From Candidatus Thalassarchaeaceae archaeon (GTDB taxonomy: Archaea > Thermoplasmatota > Poseidoniia > Poseidoniales > Thalassarchaeaceae), in the NCBI GenBank assembly GCA_030754395.1, contig JASMAJ010000054.1:1-6301 (forward strand): DNA of 6,301 bases, given 5' to 3'. Positions 1 through 6,289 of this stretch are shown one piece after another. The notes under the pieces are model-generated. The model ran no database searches. It saw only the letters and a program-made list of their open reading frames with translations, and was not told the origin of the DNA. The position numbers were made by a program, and so were the translations under genes. Each line of letters begins with the position of its first letter. The first letter of the stretch is position 1.

Positions 1-1658
1 GGTTACTGCGTCTGATTGAGAATCCAAAAGACTCAGATGCTACAATTTGGCATCCAAGGATATGGGAAAATCTAGCAATTAAGGCTAACGAAAAAGGAGC
101 AAAGATTCCTGAACAGAGGCCTTCATGGGAAGAAGAAAGTGAGGAAGAAGACAAGAAGAGATGGCTTCAAGAAATGCTCCCACACATCCCTAGTGAACTA
201 TCCAATGGTTGGTTTTCACCAGCTGGAAGACTTGGCCGAAATAGAACAGATCATATCTCAATGATTCCAGATGAAATCTCATATCGAGTTAGAGACGCTG
301 TAACTCGTCAAACACTAGGTAGTGTTGATGAGGCATTTGTCTTATCTTTGAACAATCTAGGAGAGGATGGTGGTGGAAGACCTCGAAGATTTGTTATGGC
401 TGGAAGAACATGGATGATTGTTGATGCTGATCCGGAACAATCCGAATTACTAGTTGCTCCAGTCTCAGACACTGGTGAGGCTCCAGTTTGGGCTGGTGAA
501 TTACCCCCTGTACCTATTGAAATTGCTTTGGAAGTTGGTAAACTTCGTCGCATTGCAGCGACAGCAGTTGGTGCTATGGATCCTCAGAAAGGAGATTTGG
601 AATTTGAAGAGTATCCTCTTTCTGATGTGGCTAGAGATGATTTGTTAAGGGCTGTAGCTGAACATCTAGATGCAACTGAGAATCTGCCAACAGACAAGGT
701 CCTGACTGTTGAAACACGACAAAAAACTGTCGTTCTGAATACTTGTCGTGGCTCAAAAATCAATGAAACTTTGGCTCATTTCATACAGGCAATGGGTTCA
801 ATGCGAGAAGGAAAAATGGGAACAACTCTAGTTGACCCCTATCGAATAGCCTTCCAAGTTCCTGGAACCAAGGCTTCCCATGTTGTTGAATGGATTAGTG
901 ACACTTCTCCAGAGGCTCTAGAAACGATTCTGAGGATGACAATACCAAATGGAAGAGCACTAAGATGGAGACTAGTTCAAGTTGCTCGCAAGATGGGGGT
1001 GTTACAGAAAGCAGCTGATCCACGAAAAGTTAACCTTCAGGGAATAATGCAAAGATATAGAGGAACACCAGTTGTTGAAGAAGCGCTTTCGAAACTATTC
1101 CACGAACGTATGGACATCGAGGGAACGATGGATCTAATTCGTGAAATTCAGAATGGTAAAGTTAAGATTGTACACACGGCAACAGGACCTCTTGGTCTAT
1201 CTCCCAAGAGTGAACGTGACTTACTATTACCAGCATGGTCAGATACCCAATTACGAGAAAGACTTGAGACTCGGTTACTAGCAGAACGTTGTGTACTAAT
1301 TTGTTTGAATTGTTCGGACAAAAGTCGGAAACGTGTAGGGCGTATGGAAGATCGTATTGAGCCATGCCCGAAGTGTAATGGAACCATGAGAGCGTGTGCA
1401 CCAGAAAGAATGGAATCACTACTAGTCGGATGGATAGAAAGTAAGGACCCAAAAGATAGGGCTCGAATGAAAAAGAATGCAGAATTAATCAGAACCCACG
1501 GACAAGATGCTGTTCTTGCAATGATGGGAAGAGGGGTGGGAGAGGAAACAGCAACTAGACTTCTTCGAAGTCATACTCGTGGAAATCGAGTCTCTCTACT
1601 ACGTTCCATACACAACGCAGAACTACAATATGCAAAGACTCGTAGATATTGGTCTTGA
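1..1658 (+). CDS. lhr: ATP-dependent helicase Lhr, C-terminal part (5' truncated by window edge)
   Basis: Lhr is a superfamily 2 DNA helicase linked to DNA repair. The frame is open from position 3, giving 551 residues. The RecA-like motor domains lie before the window, so any start inside it would be artificial. The part present matches the post-motor region of archaeal Lhr: a beta-barrel-like segment with an IPDEISYRVRDAV block (about 264-302) and GRTWMIVDAD, then WAGELPPVPIEIALEVGKLRR, then a block around GSKINETL and VDPYRI (831-848). A four-cysteine zinc ribbon follows, CLNC and CPKC (1302-1376). The end holds a helix-hairpin-helix-like stretch (MMGRGVGEETATRLL) and a YAKTRRYW tail resembling the usual family C-terminus. 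An acidic low-complexity stretch (EEESEEED) lies near 130-155. The family call is by recognition of these blocks; helicase motifs cannot be checked here. Confidence 0.9.
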   Translation, partial: LLRLIENPKDSDATIWHPRIWENLAIKANEKGAKIPEQRPSWEEESEEEDKKRWLQEMLPHIPSELSNGWFSPAGRLGRNRTDHISMIPDEISYRVRDAVTRQTLGSVDEAFVLSLNNLGEDGGGRPRRFVMAGRTWMIVDADPEQSELLVAPVSDTGEAPVWAGELPPVPIEIALEVGKLRRIAATAVGAMDPQKGDLEFEEYPLSDVARDDLLRAVAEHLDATENLPTDKVLTVETRQKTVVLNTCRGSKINETLAHFIQAMGSMREGKMGTTLVDPYRIAFQVPGTKASHVVEWISDTSPEALETILRMTIPNGRALRWRLVQVARKMGVLQKAADPRKVNLQGIMQRYRGTPVVEEALSKLFHERMDIEGTMDLIREIQNGKVKIVHTATGPLGLSPKSERDLLLPAWSDTQLRERLETRLLAERCVLICLNCSDKSRKRVGRMEDRIEPCPKCNGTMRACAPERMESLLVGWIESKDPKDRARMKKNAELIRTHGQDAVLAMMGRGVGEETATRLLRSHTRGNRVSLLRSIHNAELQYAKTRRYWS

Positions 1659-1667
1659 GCAAGCAAT

Positions 1668-2240
1668 ATGGACAAACACCGCGCCCAGTGGAGTATGTTA
1701 GTGGGTCTGACTGGGAGATACGGGTCGGGAAAGACTACTGTTGTCAACTGGTTTGTCAGTAAAGGATTGGCAAGTGAATCCTGCTCTGACTCCATTCGTA
1801 GTTGGCTTACAACTCAAGGAATTGAAGAGAGGCGAGAGGCCCTAATCGAAGGAGGGAGAGAACTCAGAAGACAAGGAGGACCTGGAGTTCTTGCTGAGAT
1901 GCTACTTGAACGACTGGATGGAAATAATGCAGTTATAGATTCAATCAGGACGCCAGGGGAAGTAGAGGCTTTTCGAACAAGGGAGGATTTCATCCTCATA
2001 GAAATTCGAGCAGGGATGGAATCTCGGTGGAGTCGGGTTCAAAATCGGGCTCGCACCGGAGACCCATTAGACAAAGACACATTCATCGCTCAAGAGCAAT
2101 CTGAAGTCAAAGCCAAAGATGAGGCAGGTCAAGCACTTGATGCAACCGCTGCTTTGGCTGACATGATTTTAGTCAATGATGCTGGAATTGATGAGCTCCA
2201 TTCTGACCTTGAAGAACTATGGAAAATGCTCAATGATTAA
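1668..2240 (+). CDS. UPF0200-family P-loop kinase-like protein (dephospho-CoA kinase-like fold)
   Basis: This is a 190-residue P-loop protein. Residues 16-23 are a Walker A motif, GRYGSGKT. Later come SDSIRSWL (40-47), GRELRRQGGPGVLAEM (63-78), a DSIRTPGEVEAFR block (91-103) and a basic lid-like segment with R125 through R129. These match the archaeal UPF0200 pattern (SDxIR, GxxLRxxxGPGVLA, DxIRxxxEVExFR), which resembles dephospho-CoA kinase and other small nucleotide kinases. The true substrate is not known; archaea use an unrelated GTP-dependent enzyme for dephospho-CoA, so that name should not be transferred. It starts 9 nt after lhr and is probably co-transcribed. ATG 1695 would give MLVGLTGRYGSGKT, closer to typical family N-termini, and neither start has a well-spaced Shine-Dalgarno. 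Its stop overlaps the stop of the convergent deaminase gene. Confidence 0.82.
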   Translation: MDKHRAQWSMLVGLTGRYGSGKTTVVNWFVSKGLASESCSDSIRSWLTTQGIEERREALIEGGRELRRQGGPGVLAEMLLERLDGNNAVIDSIRTPGEVEAFRTREDFILIEIRAGMESRWSRVQNRARTGDPLDKDTFIAQEQSEVKAKDEAGQALDATAALADMILVNDAGIDELHSDLEELWKMLND

Positions 2241-2674
2241 GCAGAACGGACCTTGACACCGGCCTCTTCCATCATCCCTATTGCGATTTCAAAATCGTCT
2301 TTCCAGCGTTCTGGTATTTCTGAATCAGAAGGATAGACCACCTCATTCACACCGGCCTGAATAAGGGAACGTGCACATCTAGAACATGGGGGCCATGTGA
2401 CATAGGCGGAACAGTCTTTCAGCGATATCCCAATTCTTGCCGCGTGCATGATTGCATTCTCTTCTGCATGACAAATTAGAGGATATTTTTGCTCACGATC
2501 CTCTAACCTGTCCATTGAATCTTCAATCCCACGAGGAAATCCATTGAAACCTGTTGAACGTATTTCACGATCGATTCCAACGACAACGCACCCTACCTTG
2601 GTAGAAGGATCCTTTGACCACTCTGAAATGTGCTTTGCGAGATTCAAGAATCTACCATCCCACTTAGCACTCAT
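2237..2674 (-). CDS. deoxycytidylate (dCMP) deaminase
   Basis: This zinc enzyme converts dCMP to dUMP, the substrate of thymidylate synthase, in the cytoplasm. The 145-residue length is normal for the family. Zinc and catalytic residues are visible: the HAEE motif (H69 as ligand, E71 as proton donor) and PPCSRC (C97 and C100 as ligands). The N-terminal SKDPSTKVGCVVV segment and the GFNGFPRG segment (42-49) are characteristic of dCMP deaminases rather than cytidine or tRNA adenosine deaminases. It is the last gene of a minus-strand operon. Its ATG overlaps the upstream membrane-protein stop as ATGA, which suggests translational coupling. A GGGGGT Shine-Dalgarno-like stretch lies 6 nt before the ATG. 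Whether dCTP or dTTP regulate it, as in some relatives, cannot be seen from the sequence. Confidence 0.92.
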   Translation of the reverse strand: MSAKWDGRFLNLAKHISEWSKDPSTKVGCVVVGIDREIRSTGFNGFPRGIEDSMDRLEDREQKYPLICHAEENAIMHAARIGISLKDCSAYVTWPPCSRCARSLIQAGVNEVVYPSDSEIPERWKDDFEIAIGMMEEAGVKVRSA

Positions 2675-3000
2675 GCGTCTACCCCCGGAGAGGGGTCGTT
2701 ATCTCTGTTGGCCTCGGTACGATTCGGGTCGTATCCTTCCCAAACACTTGGATTTGAATAACAATCGGGGTCATCTCGGTCCGTTGCCCCGCCTTTGTCA
2801 TTATCAATTCCGTCTCCACAATTACCAACACCACGACCGTCATCACCTGATAGTAATGCTTCAGGACCACCTTTCGCAATAACAGCAATTGTAAGACCGG
2901 ATAGTACCAAAATAAGAATGATAAGGATTACTTTCGAACTCGTGTCTTTCGACTCGACGACGACTTTTACTTCGACCTTGTCATTGGGCTGGGATGTCAT
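2671..3000 (-). CDS. Small single-pass membrane protein with Cys/Asp-rich loop
   Basis: No named family is recognised. The chosen start gives 109 residues: a polar N-terminus with a valine-rich strand (VEVKVVVE), one hydrophobic helix at about 24-42, then an acidic tail. The tail holds a two-cysteine loop, C61 to C80, built on CGDGIDND and DRDDPDC. Similar CxDGxDNDxDG...DDPDC loops occur in exported surface proteins of bacteria and marine archaea, where they look like calcium-binding, disulfide-closed modules. This suggests, by inference, that the tail faces outside. The ATG at 3000 is preferred because GAGG lies 7 nt upstream; an in-frame ATG at 3024 and TTG at 3060 lack a well-spaced site, and the TTG would overlap folC. 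The gene lies between folC and the dCMP deaminase and overlaps the latter by 4 nt. Its function is unknown. Confidence 0.72.
   Translation of the reverse strand: MTSQPNDKVEVKVVVESKDTSSKVILIILILVLSGLTIAVIAKGGPEALLSGDDGRGVGNCGDGIDNDKGGATDRDDPDCYSNPSVWEGYDPNRTEANRDNDPSPGVDA
2681..2696 (-). promoter_or_regulatory. Ribosome binding site of the dCMP deaminase inside a small hairpin
   Basis: On the minus strand the sequence reads ACCCC, a 6-nt loop, then GGGGT, a perfect 5-bp stem of G-C pairs closed by an A-T pair. The downstream arm plus one loop G forms GGGGGT (2686-2681), the only Shine-Dalgarno-like sequence before the deaminase ATG, with 6 nt between. If the hairpin folds it would hide the site until ribosomes finishing the upstream gene open it. 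The bases also encode the C-terminal DPSPGV of the membrane protein, so the pairing could be incidental. Confidence 0.4.
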
Positions 3001-3007
3001 ATACAAG

Positions 3008-3011
3008 CCTC
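3008..3011 (-). promoter_or_regulatory. Shine-Dalgarno GAGG for the small membrane protein
   Basis: GAGG on the minus strand sits 7 nt before the ATG at 3000. The same core and spacing precede folC, which supports this start over the upstream ATG at 3024 and TTG at 3060. Confidence 0.55.
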
Positions 3012-3035
3012 GCAGAGAGGTCATCCCTTTAGCAT

Positions 3036-4253
3036 CTAATGGACAACAAGTTGCTGCCAAAGGTCTAATTCATCTCTTTTCACAACATATCTGATGATAT
3101 CACCAACGAGGTAGACACTACCCAATACTAACACATCAACACCCTCTTGATTGGCCATTATCACTGCTGATTCGAGGGCTTCTGCTGGATTTCTTCGAAT
3201 CAAGGCAGAATCCAATCTGTTTGCACAAATCAGAGACTCGAGAGTTTCTGCATCAACTGCTGGTTTACGACCAGAAGTTGGTTCTGTAATTATGAAATGA
3301 CGGAATATATTGCTGTGCCACATCTCTGATGTGACATCTGAAAGTATTTCTTCTAAATTCTCCTTCTCGGTCATTCCAATGACCACTATGCAGGGTTTTT
3401 GTGTTTGATCTAATTCTTTGCGAAGTCCCTCTAGATTGTGTGCAGCACTGATTCTTACTTTACGATTGAACCATTCTTGAGGCGGCCAATTATGAGACCT
3501 GCCCGGCCATATTGTGTTCGAGTTTACAGAATTCCAATTCATTACCAAGCATATTCTGTTTGCAAACTCATTCCAAATTCTCCATGGGTCTGAATTATTT
3601 TCAGGTTCGTAAAACCAAATGTCATCTCCGACACTAGATAGAACCTCCATAACCTCAGAATTTTCATGCTGAAGTGCAACGATTGGCACACCTTCTCTAT
3701 GGATTCCAATCTTTGCTTGAGCAATATCGGCCAATGTAGGCCCTAATACTTCTGTGTGGTCAAGAGAAATTGTAGTAATTACGCACAAATCGGCATCGAC
3801 AAGTCTGGTTGCATCACCAGCACCACCCATCCCAGTCTCAATGATACCACGTTGGACACCAAGATCTGAAAAGGCAAGCATGGCTATTGCAAAAGTAGCC
3901 TCATAGAAAGTTGGTTCTTCGCCACCCTCGGCAGCAAGGGCTTCACTAGCCATTCTAATACGGCTTAGATAATTGTCGAATTCTTCAGGACTAATCGGTT
4001 TGCCATCCATACGAATTCGTTCCTCAACAGTAACTAGATGAGGGGTCGTAAACAATCCAGTCTTGAATCCCGAATCGCAAGCTGCACTTGATAGAAGAGC
4101 ACATAGAGAGCCTTTGCCGTTTGTTCCAGCGACATGAATTGAAGGGAATTTTATCTGTGGATTGCCAAGTCGCTCAAGCAAGGGCTCAATTCTTTCAAGA
4201 CCTAGACTCATACCTGCAAACTGCCGTTCTGTGAGCCATTCTCGGTCGTTCAT
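3036..4253 (-). CDS. folC: Folylpolyglutamate synthase / dihydrofolate synthase (FolC, Mur ligase family)
   Basis: FolC joins glutamate to dihydropteroate or folates using ATP, giving and retaining the folate coenzymes. The 405 residues begin with the family pattern GLERIEPLLERLGNP, then the ATP-binding loop AGTNGKGS (42-49). Next come TPHLVTVEERIR (70-81), TFYEATF (115-121), ETGMGGAGDAT (139-149), and the LDHTEVLGPTLADIAQAKIGI region (164-184), with metal-site H166 and K181 at the position of the carbamylated lysine. PGR (250-252), AHN (271-273) and GSVYLVGDI (378-386) follow. Some motifs differ from the usual form: GGAGDATR for GGRLDATN, and SAAHNL for DGAHNP. It is first in a minus-strand operon, 35 nt before the membrane-protein ATG. 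GAGG lies 7 nt before its ATG. Whether it has one or both activities cannot be decided from sequence. Confidence 0.9.
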   Translation of the reverse strand: MNDREWLTERQFAGMSLGLERIEPLLERLGNPQIKFPSIHVAGTNGKGSLCALLSSAACDSGFKTGLFTTPHLVTVEERIRMDGKPISPEEFDNYLSRIRMASEALAAEGGEEPTFYEATFAIAMLAFSDLGVQRGIIETGMGGAGDATRLVDADLCVITTISLDHTEVLGPTLADIAQAKIGIHREGVPIVALQHENSEVMEVLSSVGDDIWFYEPENNSDPWRIWNEFANRICLVMNWNSVNSNTIWPGRSHNWPPQEWFNRKVRISAAHNLEGLRKELDQTQKPCIVVIGMTEKENLEEILSDVTSEMWHSNIFRHFIITEPTSGRKPAVDAETLESLICANRLDSALIRRNPAEALESAVIMANQEGVDVLVLGSVYLVGDIIRYVVKRDELDLWQQLVVH

Positions 4254-4359
4254 TCACTCGCCTCAGCCGTACCTAGTAGCAGTTCGGGGACGGGTCAAGG
4301 TGATATGGCCCTTGAAGTTCGTGGAGGCTGTGTCCGGCGAAAGTGAAAGTGTCATCGAC
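4254..4359. promoter_or_regulatory. Divergent intergenic region between folC and the presenilin-like gene
   Basis: This 106-nt gap is the only divergent junction in the window, so promoters for both the folC operon and the presenilin-like/serS genes should lie here or just inside the coding starts. No convincing archaeal TATA box was seen on either strand, and the segment looks more GC-rich than the flanking genes. A perfect GGAGG at 4323-4327 lies only 2 nt before an in-frame GTG (4330), too close for a normal ribosome binding site. The presenilin frame stays open through the whole gap, so part of it could be coding if a GTG start (4300, 4321 or 4330) is used. Confidence 0.35.
4261..4264 (-). 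promoter_or_regulatory. Shine-Dalgarno GAGG for folC
   Basis: GAGG on the minus strand lies 7 nt before the folC ATG at 4253. This supports that start, which also places the family's N-terminal GLERI...LGNP block at the normal distance from the P-loop. Confidence 0.55.
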
Positions 4360-5394
4360 ATGATGCGAGAGCAATGGCAATCGATGGCAGGTATGGCTGC
4401 GATGTTTGTTGGGACCATTGCAATAGGTCTCTTTATTCAGCCACTATACAATGTTCCAGAAGCTCGTGCCTTTGGGGAAGAAGGGACTACTAAATCGAGT
4501 TTTATTCTCTTTGAGTTAATAATGATTGGAGTTTTCACTGTCGTTATTATTTGGCTGGCGAGGAAAGGAATGGAATCTCTAATCAAAGGAATTGTAATGT
4601 TTGCACTTTGGATGAGTCTGTTCTATTCGGTTCAACCATTTACACTAATTTTTCTCTATATTGTTGGGTTGGCTACAGCTACCAGTGTTGGATTGAGTGC
4701 TTTTGTGATATCGGTGGGTGCTATGGTAGCCTTATACAAATATCCTGAATGGTGGGTAGTCAACTCTGTTGGCGTAATGGTCGGAGCAGGTGTAATAGTG
4801 ATGATTGGAATTTCTTTTGTTCCTACTTTGATCATTATGTTCATGGTTCTTGCAGCGATATACGATTACTGGGCAGTTCACAAGTCGAAACATATGCTTG
4901 AATTAGCAGATACGATGATTGGACTCAAACTACCCGTCTTACTGGTAGCTCCTAAAGAGAAGGGTTACTCTTTCCTTGAACAGGAGGGAGATATCATGAG
5001 AGATGTTGACTCACCCCCTCCTCCACCACCTCTTGATGGGGTCTATGATGCTGAATTGGTTTCCAAGAAAAAAGGTCGAGATGCCCTATTCATGGGATTG
5101 GGAGATGTTATTTTCCCTGGAATGCTAGTAATCTCTGCAATCACTTTCCTTCCAGATTGGGGAGGAGAACTCTGGAACGCATTTGGAGATATTTATCTAG
5201 CACAATTATTCGTTGGCATTGGAACTCTAATTGGAGGGCTTGTTGGATATGTTGCTCTCATGTGGTTCGTGGCTCAAGGAAATCCTCAACCAGGTCTTCC
5301 TCTACTAAATGGTGGTGCAATTTTAGGATATATCATCAGTGGAATAATTGCGGTTGGACCTGCTGAGTTATTCCAAGCAATCACATTCCTGTGA
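4360..5394 (+). CDS. Presenilin-like intramembrane aspartyl protease (archaeal PSH type, family A22)
   Basis: This is a predicted GxGD intramembrane protease, which cuts single-pass membrane proteins inside the bilayer. With the ATG at 4360 it has 344 residues and about nine hydrophobic segments. The catalytic pair is visible: YD with D169 (4864-4866) and GLGD with D249 (5104-5106). The C-terminal PAL-type motif reads PGLP (311-314), followed by LLNGGAILGYI. Between the two aspartates lies a hydrophilic loop of about 65 residues holding six consecutive prolines (5014-5031) and a KKKGRDALFMGLGD lead-in typical of the archaeal branch. The start is uncertain: the frame is open back to 4162, but that would run antisense into folC. 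ATG 4363 and GTG 4330 are alternatives. It is divergent from folC and lies 55 nt before the likely serS start. Its physiological substrate is not evident. Confidence 0.88.
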   Translation: MMREQWQSMAGMAAMFVGTIAIGLFIQPLYNVPEARAFGEEGTTKSSFILFELIMIGVFTVVIIWLARKGMESLIKGIVMFALWMSLFYSVQPFTLIFLYIVGLATATSVGLSAFVISVGAMVALYKYPEWWVVNSVGVMVGAGVIVMIGISFVPTLIIMFMVLAAIYDYWAVHKSKHMLELADTMIGLKLPVLLVAPKEKGYSFLEQEGDIMRDVDSPPPPPPLDGVYDAELVSKKKGRDALFMGLGDVIFPGMLVISAITFLPDWGGELWNAFGDIYLAQLFVGIGTLIGGLVGYVALMWFVAQGNPQPGLPLLNGGAILGYIISGIIAVGPAELFQAITFL

Positions 5395-5425
5395 CAGATT
5401 TCTCCCGATTCATTGAAGGATGAAG

Positions 5426-5446
5426 GACCAGCCCTTGGGGCTGGTC
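5426..5446 (+). repeat. Perfect 9-bp inverted repeat (hairpin) just before the likely serS start
   Basis: GACCAGCCC (5426-5434) and GGGCTGGTC (5438-5446) are exact reverse complements separated by TTG. The second arm ends 3 nt before ATG 5450. No T-tract follows, so a classical terminator is unlikely. The position suggests a structure in the serS leader, or codons 3-9 if translation starts at ATG 5420. The role is inferred only. Confidence 0.6.
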
Positions 5447-5449
5447 GAC

Positions 5450-6289
5450 ATGCTAGACATGAGGATGTTCAGAGAACACGCGGATGTTCTGAGAGCAGAC
5501 CATGACAAGCGCGATATCCCTCAAGACAACATAGATTCTGTCATTCGTTTGGATGAAGAATGGAGGCAAGCACGCTACGATTCGGACCAATTGCGCAAGA
5601 AGCGAAACGAGGCTGCTCGTGGAATTGCTGCAGCCAAGAAATCAGGTGATGAGGCCGCTTCCAAGGCAATCATGGCCGAAGTTGCTAGTATTGGTGCTGA
5701 AATTGATGCATTGACTGAGAAAGCAGATGCTTGTCTTCTTGAGCGTGACTCTATTCGAATGCGTGTACCAAATATTCTCCACGAATCTGTTCCAGTAGGG
5801 GAAGATGACCAAAAGAATACTCTTCACAGCCTACGTGGAGAAAAGATTGAATTGAAATTTGAAGCAAAAAACCACAATGATTTGATTGAACAAAATAATT
5901 GGGTTGATCTAGCGAGAGGAGCCAAGGTAGCAGGCTCTAGATTCTACTTCCTACAAGGTGACTTAGCCCGACTAGAGATGGCACTACAACAATACTCTGC
6001 GAACTTTCTGGTTGGTCGAGGATACACACTAGTCCAACCTCCTTTGATGATGAATAGAGAGGCTTACGAAGGAGTTACCGATTTGGCGGACTTTGAGACA
6101 GTAATGTATGGTGTTGAGCCTGACAAATACTACCTCATCGCCACCAGTGAGCATCCTCTCACCGCGATGAGGATGGATGAAATTATTGAGCCTGCAGAAT
6201 TACCAATCAAATACACATTATCTGAGTCGATCCCATATTCGTCAGCGTGCGCGTGCACCCATCGAATCGCACACAACAAATCAAGGTAA
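5450..6289 (+). CDS. serS: Seryl-tRNA synthetase, N-terminal two-thirds, disrupted near the window end
   Basis: SerRS charges tRNA-Ser with serine. The start MLDMRMFREHADVLR matches the family's usual N-terminus, so ATG 5450 is preferred over in-frame ATG 5420, which adds MKDQPLGLVD. Residues about 28-105 form the long charged coiled-coil arm that binds the tRNA; the NILHESVPVGEDD hinge follows (108-120). The class II core then begins: AGSRFYFLQGDLARLE (161-176), motif 1 ending GYTLVQPPLM (191-200), and the serine-site segment LIATSEHPL (229-237). After LPIKYT (251-256) the family pattern stops. The conserved motif 2, normally close to CFRxEAGxxGRDT, is absent and the frame ends after 279 residues, against roughly 420-430 for intact enzymes. 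This is a bacterial-type SerRS, not the methanogen type. It lies 55 nt after the presenilin-like gene. Confidence 0.85.
   Translation: MLDMRMFREHADVLRADHDKRDIPQDNIDSVIRLDEEWRQARYDSDQLRKKRNEAARGIAAAKKSGDEAASKAIMAEVASIGAEIDALTEKADACLLERDSIRMRVPNILHESVPVGEDDQKNTLHSLRGEKIELKFEAKNHNDLIEQNNWVDLARGAKVAGSRFYFLQGDLARLEMALQQYSANFLVGRGYTLVQPPLMMNREAYEGVTDLADFETVMYGVEPDKYYLIATSEHPLTAMRMDEIIEPAELPIKYTLSESIPYSSACACTHRIAHNKSR

Noticed and set aside
1148..1452. Two antisense ORFs inside lhr
   Set aside because: They lie opposite the well-matched Lhr zinc-ribbon region and show no recognisable domain, so they are shadows of the real frame.
3001..3060. Longer form of the small membrane protein starting at TTG 3060
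   Set aside because: It would overlap the folC end, uses a weak start codon, and the ATG at 3000 has a GAGG at good spacing.
2544..3094. Plus-strand ORFs opposite the deaminase, membrane protein and folC end
   Set aside because: They have no recognisable motif, while the minus-strand genes show family motifs, matched starts and operon spacing.
4305..4346. Short 13-codon ORF (MALEVRGG...) before the presenilin-like gene
   Set aside because: It is too short to support as a gene, has no well-placed ribosome binding site, and can occur by chance; an upstream-ORF role cannot be shown.
4162..4359. N-terminal extension of the presenilin-like protein back to ATG 4162
   Set aside because: It would overlap the folC start antisense. 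The extra residues are low-complexity and basic, without family resemblance, and the hydrophobic core begins just after 4360.
5395..5446. Intrinsic terminator after the presenilin-like gene
   Set aside because: The hairpin at 5426-5446 has no T-rich tract after it, and the serS start follows within 3 nt, so termination there is not supported.
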